DNA from: Mycobacterium parmense
GTDB lineage: Bacteria; Actinomycetota; Actinomycetes; Mycobacteriales; Mycobacteriaceae
NCBI RefSeq assembly: GCF_010730575.1
Contig: NZ_AP022614.1
Location: forward strand, 4,526,001 to 4,590,000
Length of the DNA: 64,000 nucleotides
Direction: 5' to 3'
In this document: positions 41,093 through 48,961 of the stretch, one piece after another
Numbering within the stretch: the stretch's first letter is position 1
Layout: each line of letters opens with the position of its first letter
Translations under genes and position numbers: made by a program
The notes under the pieces: generated by a model
Told to the model about the DNA's origin: nothing
The model's input: the letters and a program-made list of their open reading frames with translations, nothing else
Database searches by the model: none

Positions 41093-42079
41093 ATGACCAA
41101 TTTCGGCTACACGCTGATGACCGAGCAGAGTGGTCCCAAAGACCTTGTCTCCTACGCGGTTTCGGCCGAAGAGCGCGGATTCGACTTCGAAGTGTGCAGC
41201 GATCACTTCTCGCCGTGGCTGACCTCGCAGGGGCACGCGCCCAACGCCTGGACGGTCCTCGGTGCGGTGGCGCACGCCACCCGCCGGGTGGACCTCTACA
41301 CCTACGTGACCTGCCCGACGATGCGGTACCACCCGGCCGTGGTCGCCCAGCAGGCCGCCACGCTGCAGATTCTCGCCGACGGCCGGTTCACCCTGGGCCT
41401 GGGCAGCGGCGAGAACCTCAACGAACACGTCGTCGGCAAGGGCTGGCCCACCGTGGCGCGCCGGCAGGAGATGCTGCGCGAGGCCATCGAGATCATCCGC
41501 GAGCTGTTCAGCGGCGAGCTGGTGGACTGGCGGGGGGAGTACTACCAGGTCGACTCTGCCCGGCTGTGGGACGTTCCCGAGGTCCCCGTCGGCATCGCGG
41601 TGGCGATCGGCGGAGAGAGGGCCATCGACAAATTCGTCAAGCTCGCCGACCACTTCGTCGCCGTCGAACCGGACAAGGAACTGGTCGACGCGTGGCACGC
41701 CGCCCGCCAGGTGGCCAACGACGGCCAGGCCGGCCGCGTCGTCGGGCAGATACCAGTGTCCTGGGACCCGGACCGCGACGCCGCGATGCAGCGCGCCCAC
41801 GACCAGTTCCGCTGGTTCGCCGGGGGGTGGAAGGTCAACGCCGACCTGCCGACGCCGGCCGGATTCGCCGGCGCGACGCAGTTCGTGCGACCCGAGGATG
41901 TGGCCGAGACCATCCCCTGCGGCCCGGACCTCGACGCCATCGTCGAGGCCGTCCGGCCGTACTGGGAAGCCGGGTTCACCGACATCGCGCTGGTCCAGAT
42001 CGGCGGACAGACTCAGGAGAGGTTTCTCAAGGAGGCCGCCGAGCCCTTGCTGGAGGCGCTGCGCTCGGCAGCAAACTGA
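41093..42079 (+). CDS. LLM-class F420-dependent oxidoreductase, glucose-6-phosphate dehydrogenase-like
   Basis: 328 residues, luciferase-like TIM barrel. Motifs: FGYTLMTEQSGPKDLVSYAV, FEVCSDHFSPWLTSQGHAPN, TCPTMRYHPAVVAQQAATL, and LGLGSGENLNEHVVG, all close to the F420-dependent glucose-6-phosphate dehydrogenase (FGD) group. The exact substrate cannot be told. It follows the formate dehydrogenase genes on the same strand after 55 bp, with a short CCCC/GGGG hairpin between, so it may be a separate transcript. Could couple F420 chemistry to the local redox block. Confidence 0.85.
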   Translation: MTNFGYTLMTEQSGPKDLVSYAVSAEERGFDFEVCSDHFSPWLTSQGHAPNAWTVLGAVAHATRRVDLYTYVTCPTMRYHPAVVAQQAATLQILADGRFTLGLGSGENLNEHVVGKGWPTVARRQEMLREAIEIIRELFSGELVDWRGEYYQVDSARLWDVPEVPVGIAVAIGGERAIDKFVKLADHFVAVEPDKELVDAWHAARQVANDGQAGRVVGQIPVSWDPDRDAAMQRAHDQFRWFAGGWKVNADLPTPAGFAGATQFVRPEDVAETIPCGPDLDAIVEAVRPYWEAGFTDIALVQIGGQTQERFLKEAAEPLLEALRSAAN

Positions 42080-42086
42080 GCCCGAC

Positions 42087-42111
42087 GTTTGGGTGCTGCC
42101 CGCACGGGTAT
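42087..42111 (+). promoter_or_regulatory. SigF-type promoter candidate
   Basis: GTTT (42087-42090), 15 bp, GGGTAT (42106-42111) fits the mycobacterial SigF pattern. It precedes a small membrane protein and a DJ-1/PfpI-type protein, classes of gene often under general-stress control. A 12-bp palindrome GAGGGGCCCCTC lies downstream at 42193-42204. Confidence 0.5.
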
Positions 42112-42229
42112 CCGGGCACCATCGCGCATCGGCGGTCGACACCGTCGGTCCAGGCGCAGAAATTCAAAAGCGGGTGCGGCACAGCGGTTATTGAGGGGCC
42201 CCTCGCCGGGGCGGAGCGGGGAGTCGAGG

Positions 42230-42616
42230 ATGACGGAGCCAAGCACCAGCACCGCAACGTTGGTGAAGACGCTCGGGGGAGCCAGCGTAGGGCTGGGATT
42301 GGCGGAGTTGGTCGCACCCCACAAGGTCGCGGCGGTGGCGGGTGTCGACGACACCACCCGGTCGCGCAACATCATCCGCGGGCTGGGTCTTCGCGAATGC
42401 GGCCATGGCGCAGCACTGTTGGGCGGTCCCCAGAAGCTGGTGTGGACGAGGGTGGCCGGCGACGTCCTCGATGTCGCGCTGCTGGCGGCCGGGGTGGCCG
42501 CGCGCGGCCGCGGCCGGCGCCGGCGGGGCTTGATCTCGGCCGCGCTGCTCGCCGGCATCGGCGGTCTCGACCTGTACACCGCGTTGCGGACCACCGGCAA
42601 CGGGTCCGGCCGATAA
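42230..42616 (+). CDS. Small membrane protein of unknown function
   Basis: 128 residues from ATG 42230 (GAGTCGAGG upstream). Hydrophobic stretches LVKTLGGASVGLGLAELVA, AGDVLDVALLAAGVAA and LISAALLAGIGGLDLYTAL surround a conserved-looking RSRNIIRGLGLRECGHGAALL. This resembles the membrane segment found ahead of SRPBCC/cyclase domains in other actinobacteria, but no such domain is attached. Likely co-transcribed with the DJ-1-like gene 36 bp on, from the SigF-type promoter upstream. Confidence 0.72.
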   Translation: MTEPSTSTATLVKTLGGASVGLGLAELVAPHKVAAVAGVDDTTRSRNIIRGLGLRECGHGAALLGGPQKLVWTRVAGDVLDVALLAAGVAARGRGRRRRGLISAALLAGIGGLDLYTALRTTGNGSGR

Positions 42617-42652
42617 GGCGGCCGCCCGGCTAACCGTAAAGGAAGATCAGCG

Positions 42653-43207
42653 ATGTCGAATACTTTGCAAGGCAAGAAGATCGCGTTCTTGGCCGCCGAC
42701 GGTGTGGAGAAGGTGGAGCTCGAGCGACCACGGGCGGCGCTGGAAGACGCCGGCGCCCGGGTCGAGCTCCTTTCGCTCGAGAAGGGCGAAATCCAGGCCC
42801 GCAACCATGATCTCGAACCGGCGGGCACGTTCGCCGTGGACCGTGCGGTGTCGGCCTCGGCGGTCGGCGACTACGACGGCCTGGTGCTGCCCGGCGGCAC
42901 GGTGAACCCCGACAAGCTCCGCCTGGACGACTCCGCCGTGGCGTTCGTGCGCGACTTCGTCGACTCCGGCAAGCCGGTCGCCGCGATCTGTCACGGCCCC
43001 TGGACCCTGGTGGAAGCGGGGGTGGCCAAAGGGCGAAGGCTCACCTCGTATCCCAGCATCCGCACCGACCTTCGTAACGCCGGCGCCGACGTCGTCGACG
43101 AAGAGGTGGTGGTCGACGGAAACCTGATCACCAGCCGCTCGCCGTCGGACCTCGACGCGTTCTGCGCGACGATCATCGAGCAGTTAGCCCACGCCCCCGC
43201 GGGTTAG
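42653..43207 (+). CDS. DJ-1/PfpI family stress protein (type 1 glutamine amidotransferase-like)
   Basis: 184 residues. Nucleophile elbow AAICHGPWTL with Cys113 and His114, the acidic residue in VEKVELERP (Glu22), and LPGGTVNPDKLR. Members act as deglycases/glyoxalases or peptidases on damaged proteins. The exact activity is not predictable. AAAGGAAG precedes ATG 42653. Placement behind a SigF-type promoter supports a general-stress role. Confidence 0.88.
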   Translation: MSNTLQGKKIAFLAADGVEKVELERPRAALEDAGARVELLSLEKGEIQARNHDLEPAGTFAVDRAVSASAVGDYDGLVLPGGTVNPDKLRLDDSAVAFVRDFVDSGKPVAAICHGPWTLVEAGVAKGRRLTSYPSIRTDLRNAGADVVDEEVVVDGNLITSRSPSDLDAFCATIIEQLAHAPAG

Positions 43208-43307
43208 CCGCAAACGTTTCTGGGCTGGTCGGTTTGAATGCACCGGTTTGCGGGCATCAGTCAGGCGCAGTCGGAGATCGCTGCGGCGATCCGTCGAAAG
43301 GCCAATA

Positions 43308-43997
43308 GTGACAACCATTTATCCCGACCCCGCGGTGTCCGCCGCGCGCAACGTGTATCAGCCGCAAGAGGACTCCCGTTTACTTGTGGACGCGATGCAC
43401 CAGAGCGCGCTCATCCCCGGACGGCGCGTCCTCGACCTGTGTACGGGAAGCGGCTTCGTGGCCATCGCCGCCGCCGAGCTGGGAGCCGCCGGAGTCACGG
43501 CCTTCGACATCTGCCCACACGCGGTCGACTGCTCACGGGGCAATGCCGCCGTCGCCGGCCGGCTGGTCGACGTGCGTCGGGGAACCTGGATCGAAGCTCT
43601 GGAGCTGGCGCCGTTCGACGTCGTGGTGTCGAACCCGCCTTACGTGCCGACCCCGCCCGCCGACGACACCGACATGATCCACCCGGCGGCCGGGCCGTCG
43701 TGGGCCTGGAACGCCGGGCCCGACGGCCGCATGGTGTTGGACCCGCTGTGCGAGGCGGCCCCGAAGCTGTTGTGCGACGGCGGCACCCTGCTGCTGGTCC
43801 ATTCGGCGCTTGCCGGTGTGCGGCAGTCGCTGGACACGCTGAAGTGGGCCGGCATGGACGCCGAAGTCATTGCCAGCAAATGGATCCCGTTCGGACCCGT
43901 GCTGAGGGCGCGGGCCCGCTGGCTCGAAGAGGTCGGCCTGATCCCCCGTGGGCGCCGGGAGGAGGAGCTGGTGGTGATCCGGGCGGACAAGAGATGA
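43308..43997 (+). CDS. HemK2/Mtq2-like SAM-dependent methyltransferase
   Basis: 229 residues. VYQPQEDSRLLVDAM at the N-terminus is the HemK2-type opening, VLDLCTGSGFVAIAAAELG binds SAM, and VVSNPPYVP is the catalytic NPPY motif used by glutamine/adenine N-methyltransferases. Bacterial release-factor methylation is done by PrmC, which has an extra N-terminal domain missing here, so the target is probably different. GTG 43308 with GAAAGG upstream. A weak SigF-like pair (GTTT 43232, GGGCAT 43252) lies ahead. Overlaps the CDGSH gene by 4 bp (ATGA). Confidence 0.85.
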   Translation: MTTIYPDPAVSAARNVYQPQEDSRLLVDAMHQSALIPGRRVLDLCTGSGFVAIAAAELGAAGVTAFDICPHAVDCSRGNAAVAGRLVDVRRGTWIEALELAPFDVVVSNPPYVPTPPADDTDMIHPAAGPSWAWNAGPDGRMVLDPLCEAAPKLLCDGGTLLLVHSALAGVRQSLDTLKWAGMDAEVIASKWIPFGPVLRARARWLEEVGLIPRGRREEELVVIRADKR

Positions 43998-44227
43998 GCG
44001 CCACCCGGGTGCAAGTGGTGCCGAACGGGCCCGTACTGGTTTCGGGCCCGGTCCGCATCGAGATGCCCGACGGCGACGTCGTCGAGTCCGACCGTTTCAT
44101 GGTGGCGATCTGCACCTGCCGGCGCAGCGACGACTACCCGTTGTGCGACACCAGCCATCGGCGCTGCCGCAACGTCTCGGCGGCGCCGGAACGTCTCGGC
44201 GATCGAATCGAGCGGGAAGCCCGCTAG
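43994..44227 (+). CDS. CDGSH iron-sulfur domain protein
   Basis: 77 residues. Single CDGSH motif CTCRRSDDYPLCDTSH: Cys40, Cys42, Cys51 and His55 ligate a redox-active 2Fe-2S cluster (the usual Gly of CDGSH is Thr). The N-terminal strand PNGPVLVSGPVRIEMPDG is typical. ATG 43994 overlaps the methyltransferase stop. The stop codon shares CTAG with the convergent iron-enzyme gene. Probably an electron-transfer or cluster-transfer partner of that enzyme. Confidence 0.88.
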   Translation: MSATRVQVVPNGPVLVSGPVRIEMPDGDVVESDRFMVAICTCRRSDDYPLCDTSHRRCRNVSAAPERLGDRIEREAR

Positions 44228-45243
44228 TCCAGCGGCTTGCGCAGCGAGCTCTGACCCTGCTCCCACGACGCCATGAGGCGTTCGGCCAGCCGGTTTTCCA
44301 CCGCCGCGTGCGCGCGGATCCCGAACACCACGTCGCGGTCGAGGTGCGGCTCCCGCGCGACGAGGTCGCCGACGACCGCGGTGCGGACCACCTGCTCGTG
44401 CACCGCATCGGCCTCGACGTGCTCGCTGTAGAACCGCACGCACTCCTGCGGCGCCCGCATCCGCCGCAGCGCGACGACGAAGCGGCGCGACCCCGGCGGC
44501 GAGGTGATCTCCGTCGACGCGAAGTGCCCTATTGCCGCCGCGCGCAACGACCGGTGCAGCCCGAACATCGACATGAGATTGACCGCCGCCAACGACTCGG
44601 CCGCGACGGCGTCGACGTAGTGCAGGTAGGTCGGGTCGAGGCCGGCTGCGACCATCAGGTCGGCGAACAGCTGCTGGTGCAGGCGCTGCGGTTGCCCGGC
44701 GCCGTACTCGTCGAACTCCACGGCGACGAAGGCCGCTTTGGCCCCGCCCAGCAGGCGCGGGATGGCCCAGGCGTGTGGGTCGCCCTCTTTGAGGTGGTAC
44801 ACCGAGCGGTGCACGAACAGTTCGCGCATCTGCTCCCAGGTTCCGTTGTCGCGCAGGTGGTATGACGGACCCGTGCCGTCGGCGGGCTCGACCGAGATCG
44901 CGTCCATCTCCGCGGCCGCCGTCCGGTCGGGCTCGATGGGGCCGACGTCGCGGCGCACACCCGCCAGGAAGACCCGCTCCAGTTCGGCACGCAATGCCAG
45001 CAACGCCGGATTCCACTCCCAGGCGGGGTCGACCCCGGCGAACCCGCGGTAGTGCAGCTCGTAGCACATGCACAGCGCCAACTGCAGATCCAGGCCGTAG
45101 GGATCGGAGTCGCGCACGGACGTGCCGCTGCGGACGAGCTGGTCTCGTGAGGACGGCGCGGCCAGTGCCTGCCGAACGGCTGTCGACAACGGGCCGTGCG
45201 CCGCCGGCAGGACGGGTTCGACCGTGGTGGATGCTCGGGTCAC
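44224..45243 (-). CDS. Haem-oxygenase-like iron-containing redox enzyme
   Basis: 339 residues from GTG 45243. All-helical protein with motifs of the haem-oxygenase-like di-iron oxidase group: CYELHYRGFAGVDPAWEWNP, HQQLFADLMVAAGLD, MFGLHRSLRAAAIGHFASTE and FYSEHVEADAVHEQVVRTAV, supplying Glu/His/Asp candidates for metal binding. Relatives perform oxidative chemistry on small molecules or peptides. The substrate here is unknown. It converges on the CDGSH gene with a 4-bp overlap, an arrangement that joins it to the HemK2-like and CDGSH genes as a likely functional set. Confidence 0.8.
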   Translation of the reverse strand: MTRASTTVEPVLPAAHGPLSTAVRQALAAPSSRDQLVRSGTSVRDSDPYGLDLQLALCMCYELHYRGFAGVDPAWEWNPALLALRAELERVFLAGVRRDVGPIEPDRTAAAEMDAISVEPADGTGPSYHLRDNGTWEQMRELFVHRSVYHLKEGDPHAWAIPRLLGGAKAAFVAVEFDEYGAGQPQRLHQQLFADLMVAAGLDPTYLHYVDAVAAESLAAVNLMSMFGLHRSLRAAAIGHFASTEITSPPGSRRFVVALRRMRAPQECVRFYSEHVEADAVHEQVVRTAVVGDLVAREPHLDRDVVFGIRAHAAVENRLAERLMASWEQGQSSLRKPLD

Positions 45244-45291
45244 GCCGATGTCTACCCGCCACGCCGGGGCCGCAAACGGCGCGGACGCTTG

Positions 45292-47520
45292 CTACTTGCC
45301 AGACCGGGCCGCCGGCGTGGGCAGCCGGAAGCTGACGTGCGCGGTGGTCCCGGTCGCGGCGCGGTCGATTTCCAGGGCATCGCTGATCGCTCTGATCAGC
45401 AACAGCCCGCGCCCGCTGTTGCCCGGGTGCTCGGCGGGCTTTTTCCACGAGCCGAAGTCGGCGATTCGCGCGCGCACCTCGCCGCCGCCGATCTCGGCGT
45501 CCAGCACCATTGTCCCGGCGGCACGGCTCGCGTACGCGTGTTCGACACAGTTGGTGCACGCCTCGCTCACGACCAGCACGACGTCGGCGGCCAACTCCTC
45601 GGGCACCTCGTTGGCCCGCAGCCATGCGGCGAGCCGATGCCGGACCATCACCAATTGCTCTGCGCGCGCGTCGCTTTCGATGTGCAGTGGCGTCCGCCGG
45701 TGCCGGTAGATCACCATCGCCACGTCGTCATCGTAGCCGGCCGGCGGCGACAACTCGCGAAGCATGGTGTCCGCGACCGCATCCAGCGGCATCGTCTGGG
45801 TCTTGACCAGAACGGCTGCGGCGCGGTCGATCCCGTCATCGATGGACTCGCGTTTGCGTTCGACCAGTCCGTCGGTGAACACCATCAGCGTGCAGCCGGG
45901 CGGCAGCACCCGGGTGGTTTGCGGGCGCGGCCGGTTGCGGCGCACGGCCAGCGGCACCGACGAGGCGTCGGTCAACAGGGTGGTGACCCCGGGCTCGGGC
46001 CCGGCGAGGACGGCCGGCATGTGGCCCGCGTTGCTGTACTGCAAGACGCCGGACCCGGTGTCCAGGATGGCCAGAAAGACGGTGGTGCAATAGGCGTTCG
46101 GGATGAGCGATGCCGCCGAGTCGAGCTGCTCGAGCAGAACGGCGGGCTGTGCGCCGTTGATCAGCAACGCCCGCGCGGAGCTGCGTAGTTGCCCCATGAT
46201 CGCCGCCGCGGGCAGGCCGCGGCCGACGCAGTCGCCGACCACGATGCCGATGCGGTGCTCCCCGATCGGCAGCACGTCATACCAGTCGCCGCCGATCTCC
46301 AGGGGTGGCACCGCGGGCTCGTAACGCACGGCGAAACCCGGTGGCGGCTGCAGCGGCGGCAGCATCGCGCGCTGCAGCGTCAGTGACGTCTCGCGGGCGC
46401 TCTCGAACTGGCGGACGTGCTGCATGGCCAGACTGAGGTGCCCGACGAGCACCGTGATCAGCAGCCGGTCTTCGGCGCTCACCCAGCGCGGGGAGCGCAG
46501 CTGCAGCCATAGCGCCAGATCGCCCGCACCCGAGAGCACCGCGACCAGTCCCTGTGCCTTGCCGGGGGCATCGGGCCGCTCGACCGTCCGGGCGGTCAGC
46601 GGCAACTGGTGACGCGCGTCGGCGAAGACGTCGCGCAACCAGGACTCGAGAGTGTGCCACCGTGTTTCGGCAGGCTCGCCCGCCACCTGGACCGCCGGCT
46701 CTCCTTCGCCGCCCGGCCAGGACACCGCGATCACGCGCTGCACGTCGATCGTCGTGCTGCACTCGTCGAGCGTGATCGCCAGCAGCTCGTCCACGCTCTT
46801 GGCGACGGCCACCGCGGTGGCCAGTCGCAGCACCGCGCTCTCGCGGGCGGCGAAGGCCCGTTCGGCGGTGACGTCGCGGACCGTCCCCACGTATACGTCG
46901 CGTTCGCCCGCCGCCTCGTTGACCGCGTTGATGCTGACCGTCACCCACGCCAGGTGACCGTCGCGGTGCCGGATCGGTGTCTCGTAGGTGGTGGCCCCGA
47001 CGCTTCGGACCAGCAGTTGTTGTTGCCGCGCGGCGCTTGTGTCCACCAACCACGGGTGTGGCCACCGGTAGGGCAGGCCCTCGGCGGGATAGCCGAGGAT
47101 CTCGGCGAAGGCGCTGTTCATGTCGACCACCGATCCTTCGTGGTCGGCGACGAAGAAGCCCTCTTGCAGCGAATTCACCAAGGCGGTGCGAAATCGGTCC
47201 CGATCGGCGAGATCCTCGGCGCGGGCCCGCTGTTCCTCGTAGCGCCGCGCGCCATCGAGGAACCCGCGGGTCGCGACGTCGAGCGGGGCCAGCGTCTGCA
47301 ACAGGAACTCCAGGGCCGCCGGCCTGTCCACGGCGGACTTCGCCGCCAGCTCGCGCACCAGCAGGAAGTGATGCTCGACGATGTCGAGCACGCTGATACG
47401 TTCCTGCAGGGCCCGCCGCCCGAGCTCCTGGCCGACGGCCAGGGTGTCCTCGCCGCGCGCCTGCAGAAAGGTGCGCAGTGCGCCCACATAGTCGGCGAGG
47501 AAGTCGTCTGTCTGCGTCAT
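45292..47520 (-). CDS. RsbU-like multidomain stress phosphatase with PAS, GAF, PP2C and kinase-type ATPase domains
   Basis: 742 residues. In order: an RsbRD-like helical N-terminus (1-95), PAS (about 110-215, ALVNSLQEGFFVADHEGSVVD), GAF (about 220-370), a SpoIIE/PP2C phosphatase (about 385-590, IGGDWYDVLPIGEHRIGIVVGD and LMVFTDGLVERKRE), and a C-terminal RsbW-type HATPase (VSEACTNCVEHAY, GRGLLLIRAISDAL). This resembles M. tuberculosis Rv1364c without its C-terminal STAS domain. It should control a sigma-factor partner switch in response to a sensed signal. Lies downstream of rsbT. Confidence 0.92.
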   Translation of the reverse strand: MTQTDDFLADYVGALRTFLQARGEDTLAVGQELGRRALQERISVLDIVEHHFLLVRELAAKSAVDRPAALEFLLQTLAPLDVATRGFLDGARRYEEQRARAEDLADRDRFRTALVNSLQEGFFVADHEGSVVDMNSAFAEILGYPAEGLPYRWPHPWLVDTSAARQQQLLVRSVGATTYETPIRHRDGHLAWVTVSINAVNEAAGERDVYVGTVRDVTAERAFAARESAVLRLATAVAVAKSVDELLAITLDECSTTIDVQRVIAVSWPGGEGEPAVQVAGEPAETRWHTLESWLRDVFADARHQLPLTARTVERPDAPGKAQGLVAVLSGAGDLALWLQLRSPRWVSAEDRLLITVLVGHLSLAMQHVRQFESARETSLTLQRAMLPPLQPPPGFAVRYEPAVPPLEIGGDWYDVLPIGEHRIGIVVGDCVGRGLPAAAIMGQLRSSARALLINGAQPAVLLEQLDSAASLIPNAYCTTVFLAILDTGSGVLQYSNAGHMPAVLAGPEPGVTTLLTDASSVPLAVRRNRPRPQTTRVLPPGCTLMVFTDGLVERKRESIDDGIDRAAAVLVKTQTMPLDAVADTMLRELSPPAGYDDDVAMVIYRHRRTPLHIESDARAEQLVMVRHRLAAWLRANEVPEELAADVVLVVSEACTNCVEHAYASRAAGTMVLDAEIGGGEVRARIADFGSWKKPAEHPGNSGRGLLLIRAISDALEIDRAATGTTAHVSFRLPTPAARSGK

Positions 47521-47661
47521 GCCGAGGATCCCGGGGGGCGCGGCGCCGCAGGCACGACGGCGTCGTCGCTCTGCTTGGCATTCTTCAAACGCAAATCGCC
47601 GGCGCGAGCCGGAATCGACTGTGTCGGAACCGTTCCGGGGATGGGCCCGAAACGGGCGTTC

Positions 47662-48072
47662 TCAGGCACCGGGCGGCACCCACTTCCACATCTCGACCAC
47701 CGTGCCCTTGCCGAGCGTGGAGTCGACGATCAGCCGGTCCATCAGGCGCCGGGCGCCGGGCAGGCCCATCCCGAGGCCGCGACCGGTCGAATAGCCGTCC
47801 TCGAGCGCACGGCCGACGTCGGCGATACCGGGGCCGTTGTCCTCGGCGCGCACCACCAGGCACTTGCGGCCCTCGCGGTCGGCCACGGCGACCCGGACGG
47901 CGCCGCGACCGGCGTAGCTGGTGATGTTTCGCGCGACCTCGGAGATCGCGGTGGCGATCATGGTGACGTCGGTCATCGAGAACCCGAGATCGAGGGCGAG
48001 TTGATGTCCGGCTTGGCGCGCCGCGACGATGTCGTCGGAGGTGTTGATGTCGATGACGATGTCAGCCGCCAT
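47662..48072 (-). CDS. rsbT: RsbT-like serine kinase / switch protein
   Basis: 136 residues, near full length compared with B. subtilis RsbT. Aligns along its length: DIVAARQAGHQLALDLGFS, N-box TAISEVARNITSYAGRG, G1 box RAEDNGPGIADV, G2 box GLGMGLPGARRLMD. RsbT phosphorylates RsbS/RsbR of the stressosome, then activates an RsbU phosphatase. Here an RsbU-like gene follows but the rsbS gene that normally precedes it appears reduced to a stub. ATG 48072 overlaps that remnant. Confidence 0.9.
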   Translation of the reverse strand: MAADIVIDINTSDDIVAARQAGHQLALDLGFSMTDVTMIATAISEVARNITSYAGRGAVRVAVADREGRKCLVVRAEDNGPGIADVGRALEDGYSTGRGLGMGLPGARRLMDRLIVDSTLGKGTVVEMWKWVPPGA

Positions 48073-48157
48073 CGCCGCGCCCGATCGTCGACTTATGTTG
48101 TGCCGGTAGGTCGGCTCGGAAAGGGATCGCACCCTGCTTCAGGATTGGTACCGGCAT
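48062..48157 (-). pseudogene. rsbS: Probable rsbS remnant
   Basis: ORF of 31 codons starting MPVPILKQGAI, the conserved opening of actinobacterial RsbS proteins (MPVPILKQG...LIASIQ). The STAS domain that should follow (about 110 residues) is missing; instead the frame runs through unrelated codons to a TGA inside the start of rsbT. Position directly ahead of rsbT is exactly where rsbS belongs. An internal deletion is the simplest explanation. The match is short, so this is an inference. Confidence 0.5.
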
Positions 48158-48179
48158 GAATCGCTCGCGGTCGTCCCGC

Positions 48180-48326
48180 TCACCCGGTTTGTCCGCCGGT
48201 ACGGCCGGCCCCGTAGCCCAGCAGGCGCTCGGCTTCGTCGACGCCGGCCACAAGCGCGGACGCGGCGACCGTGCACGCCGGGCGGTTGGGCAGCCGGCCC
48301 TGATATCTGACGGGCGAAACTGACAT
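48180..48326 (-). CDS. Small hypothetical ORF upstream of the rsbS remnant
   Basis: 48 residues from ATG 48326 (MSVSPVRYQGRLPNRPACTV...). A middle segment VAASALVAGVDEAERLLG could form a helix. No family recognised. It could be a real small gene or a leftover of whatever was deleted with rsbS. The rest of 48327-48495 holds only a short CCTCCCGAGG-type repeat and the rsfB ribosome site. Confidence 0.25.
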   Translation of the reverse strand: MSVSPVRYQGRLPNRPACTVAASALVAGVDEAERLLGYGAGRTGGQTG

Positions 48327-48495
48327 ATGGCCTCCCGAGGCCTCCCGAATACGCGTCGCGCTCCCGCGGTGGCCCATCCTTTTGCGAGACTAGCCCGGGT
48401 GGTCGCCTGGCAGGTGCCTAGGGCTTATTCTTCTCGCAGTTCGGCGTGGCAGGCTAGGCTTGCAGCACGCTCGAGGCCGAGACGAAGGATTGCCA

Positions 48496-48864
48496 TTGTC
48501 AGCTCCTGATTCGATTACTACGTTGGTTGAGGACCACGACGGAGTGTCGGTGGTCAGTGTCAGCGGCGAAATCGATCTGGTGACCGCTCCCGCGCTCGAA
48601 CAGGCGATCGGTACGGTTGTCGCGGAGAGTCCGACGGCCCTGGTCATCGATCTGTCCGCCGTGGAGTTCCTCGGTTCGGTAGGGCTGAAGATCCTGGCCG
48701 CCACCTACGAGAATCTCGGCACGGCCGCGGGTTTCGGAGTGGTCGCCCGCGGTCCGGCCACGCGGCGGCCCATCCACCTGACCGGGCTGGACAAGACCTT
48801 CCCGCTGTATTCGACGCTGGACGATGCGCTGACCGGCGTGCGCGACGACAACCCCGGCCAGTAG
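48496..48864 (+). CDS. rsfB: Anti-anti-sigma factor RsfB
   Basis: STAS-domain antagonist that, when unphosphorylated, binds the SigF anti-sigma factor UsfX/RsbW. 122 residues from TTG 48496 (GAAGGA seven bases upstream), the M. tuberculosis Rv3687c length. Seen: VVSVSGEIDLVTAPALEQAI, and the phospho-acceptor Ser61 in LSAVEFLGSVGLKILAAT. It marks the right edge of the insertion relative to M. tuberculosis. The adjacent RsbT/RsbU-like genes might feed into it. Confidence 0.92.
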   Translation: MSAPDSITTLVEDHDGVSVVSVSGEIDLVTAPALEQAIGTVVAESPTALVIDLSAVEFLGSVGLKILAATYENLGTAAGFGVVARGPATRRPIHLTGLDKTFPLYSTLDDALTGVRDDNPGQ

Positions 48865-48961
48865 CCCCTGTTCGCCCGGAACGCGCGAACGCATTCCAAA
48901 CCGGTGCAGCGCAAGCCTGTTTGACGACTTCCGAGTACTCCGTGGTGCGATGATGATAGTC

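Noticed and set aside
43232..43257. SigF promoter for the HemK2-like gene (GTTT-N16-GGGCAT)
   Set aside because: The -10 has C in place of the usual T; noted with the gene but not listed as a promoter.
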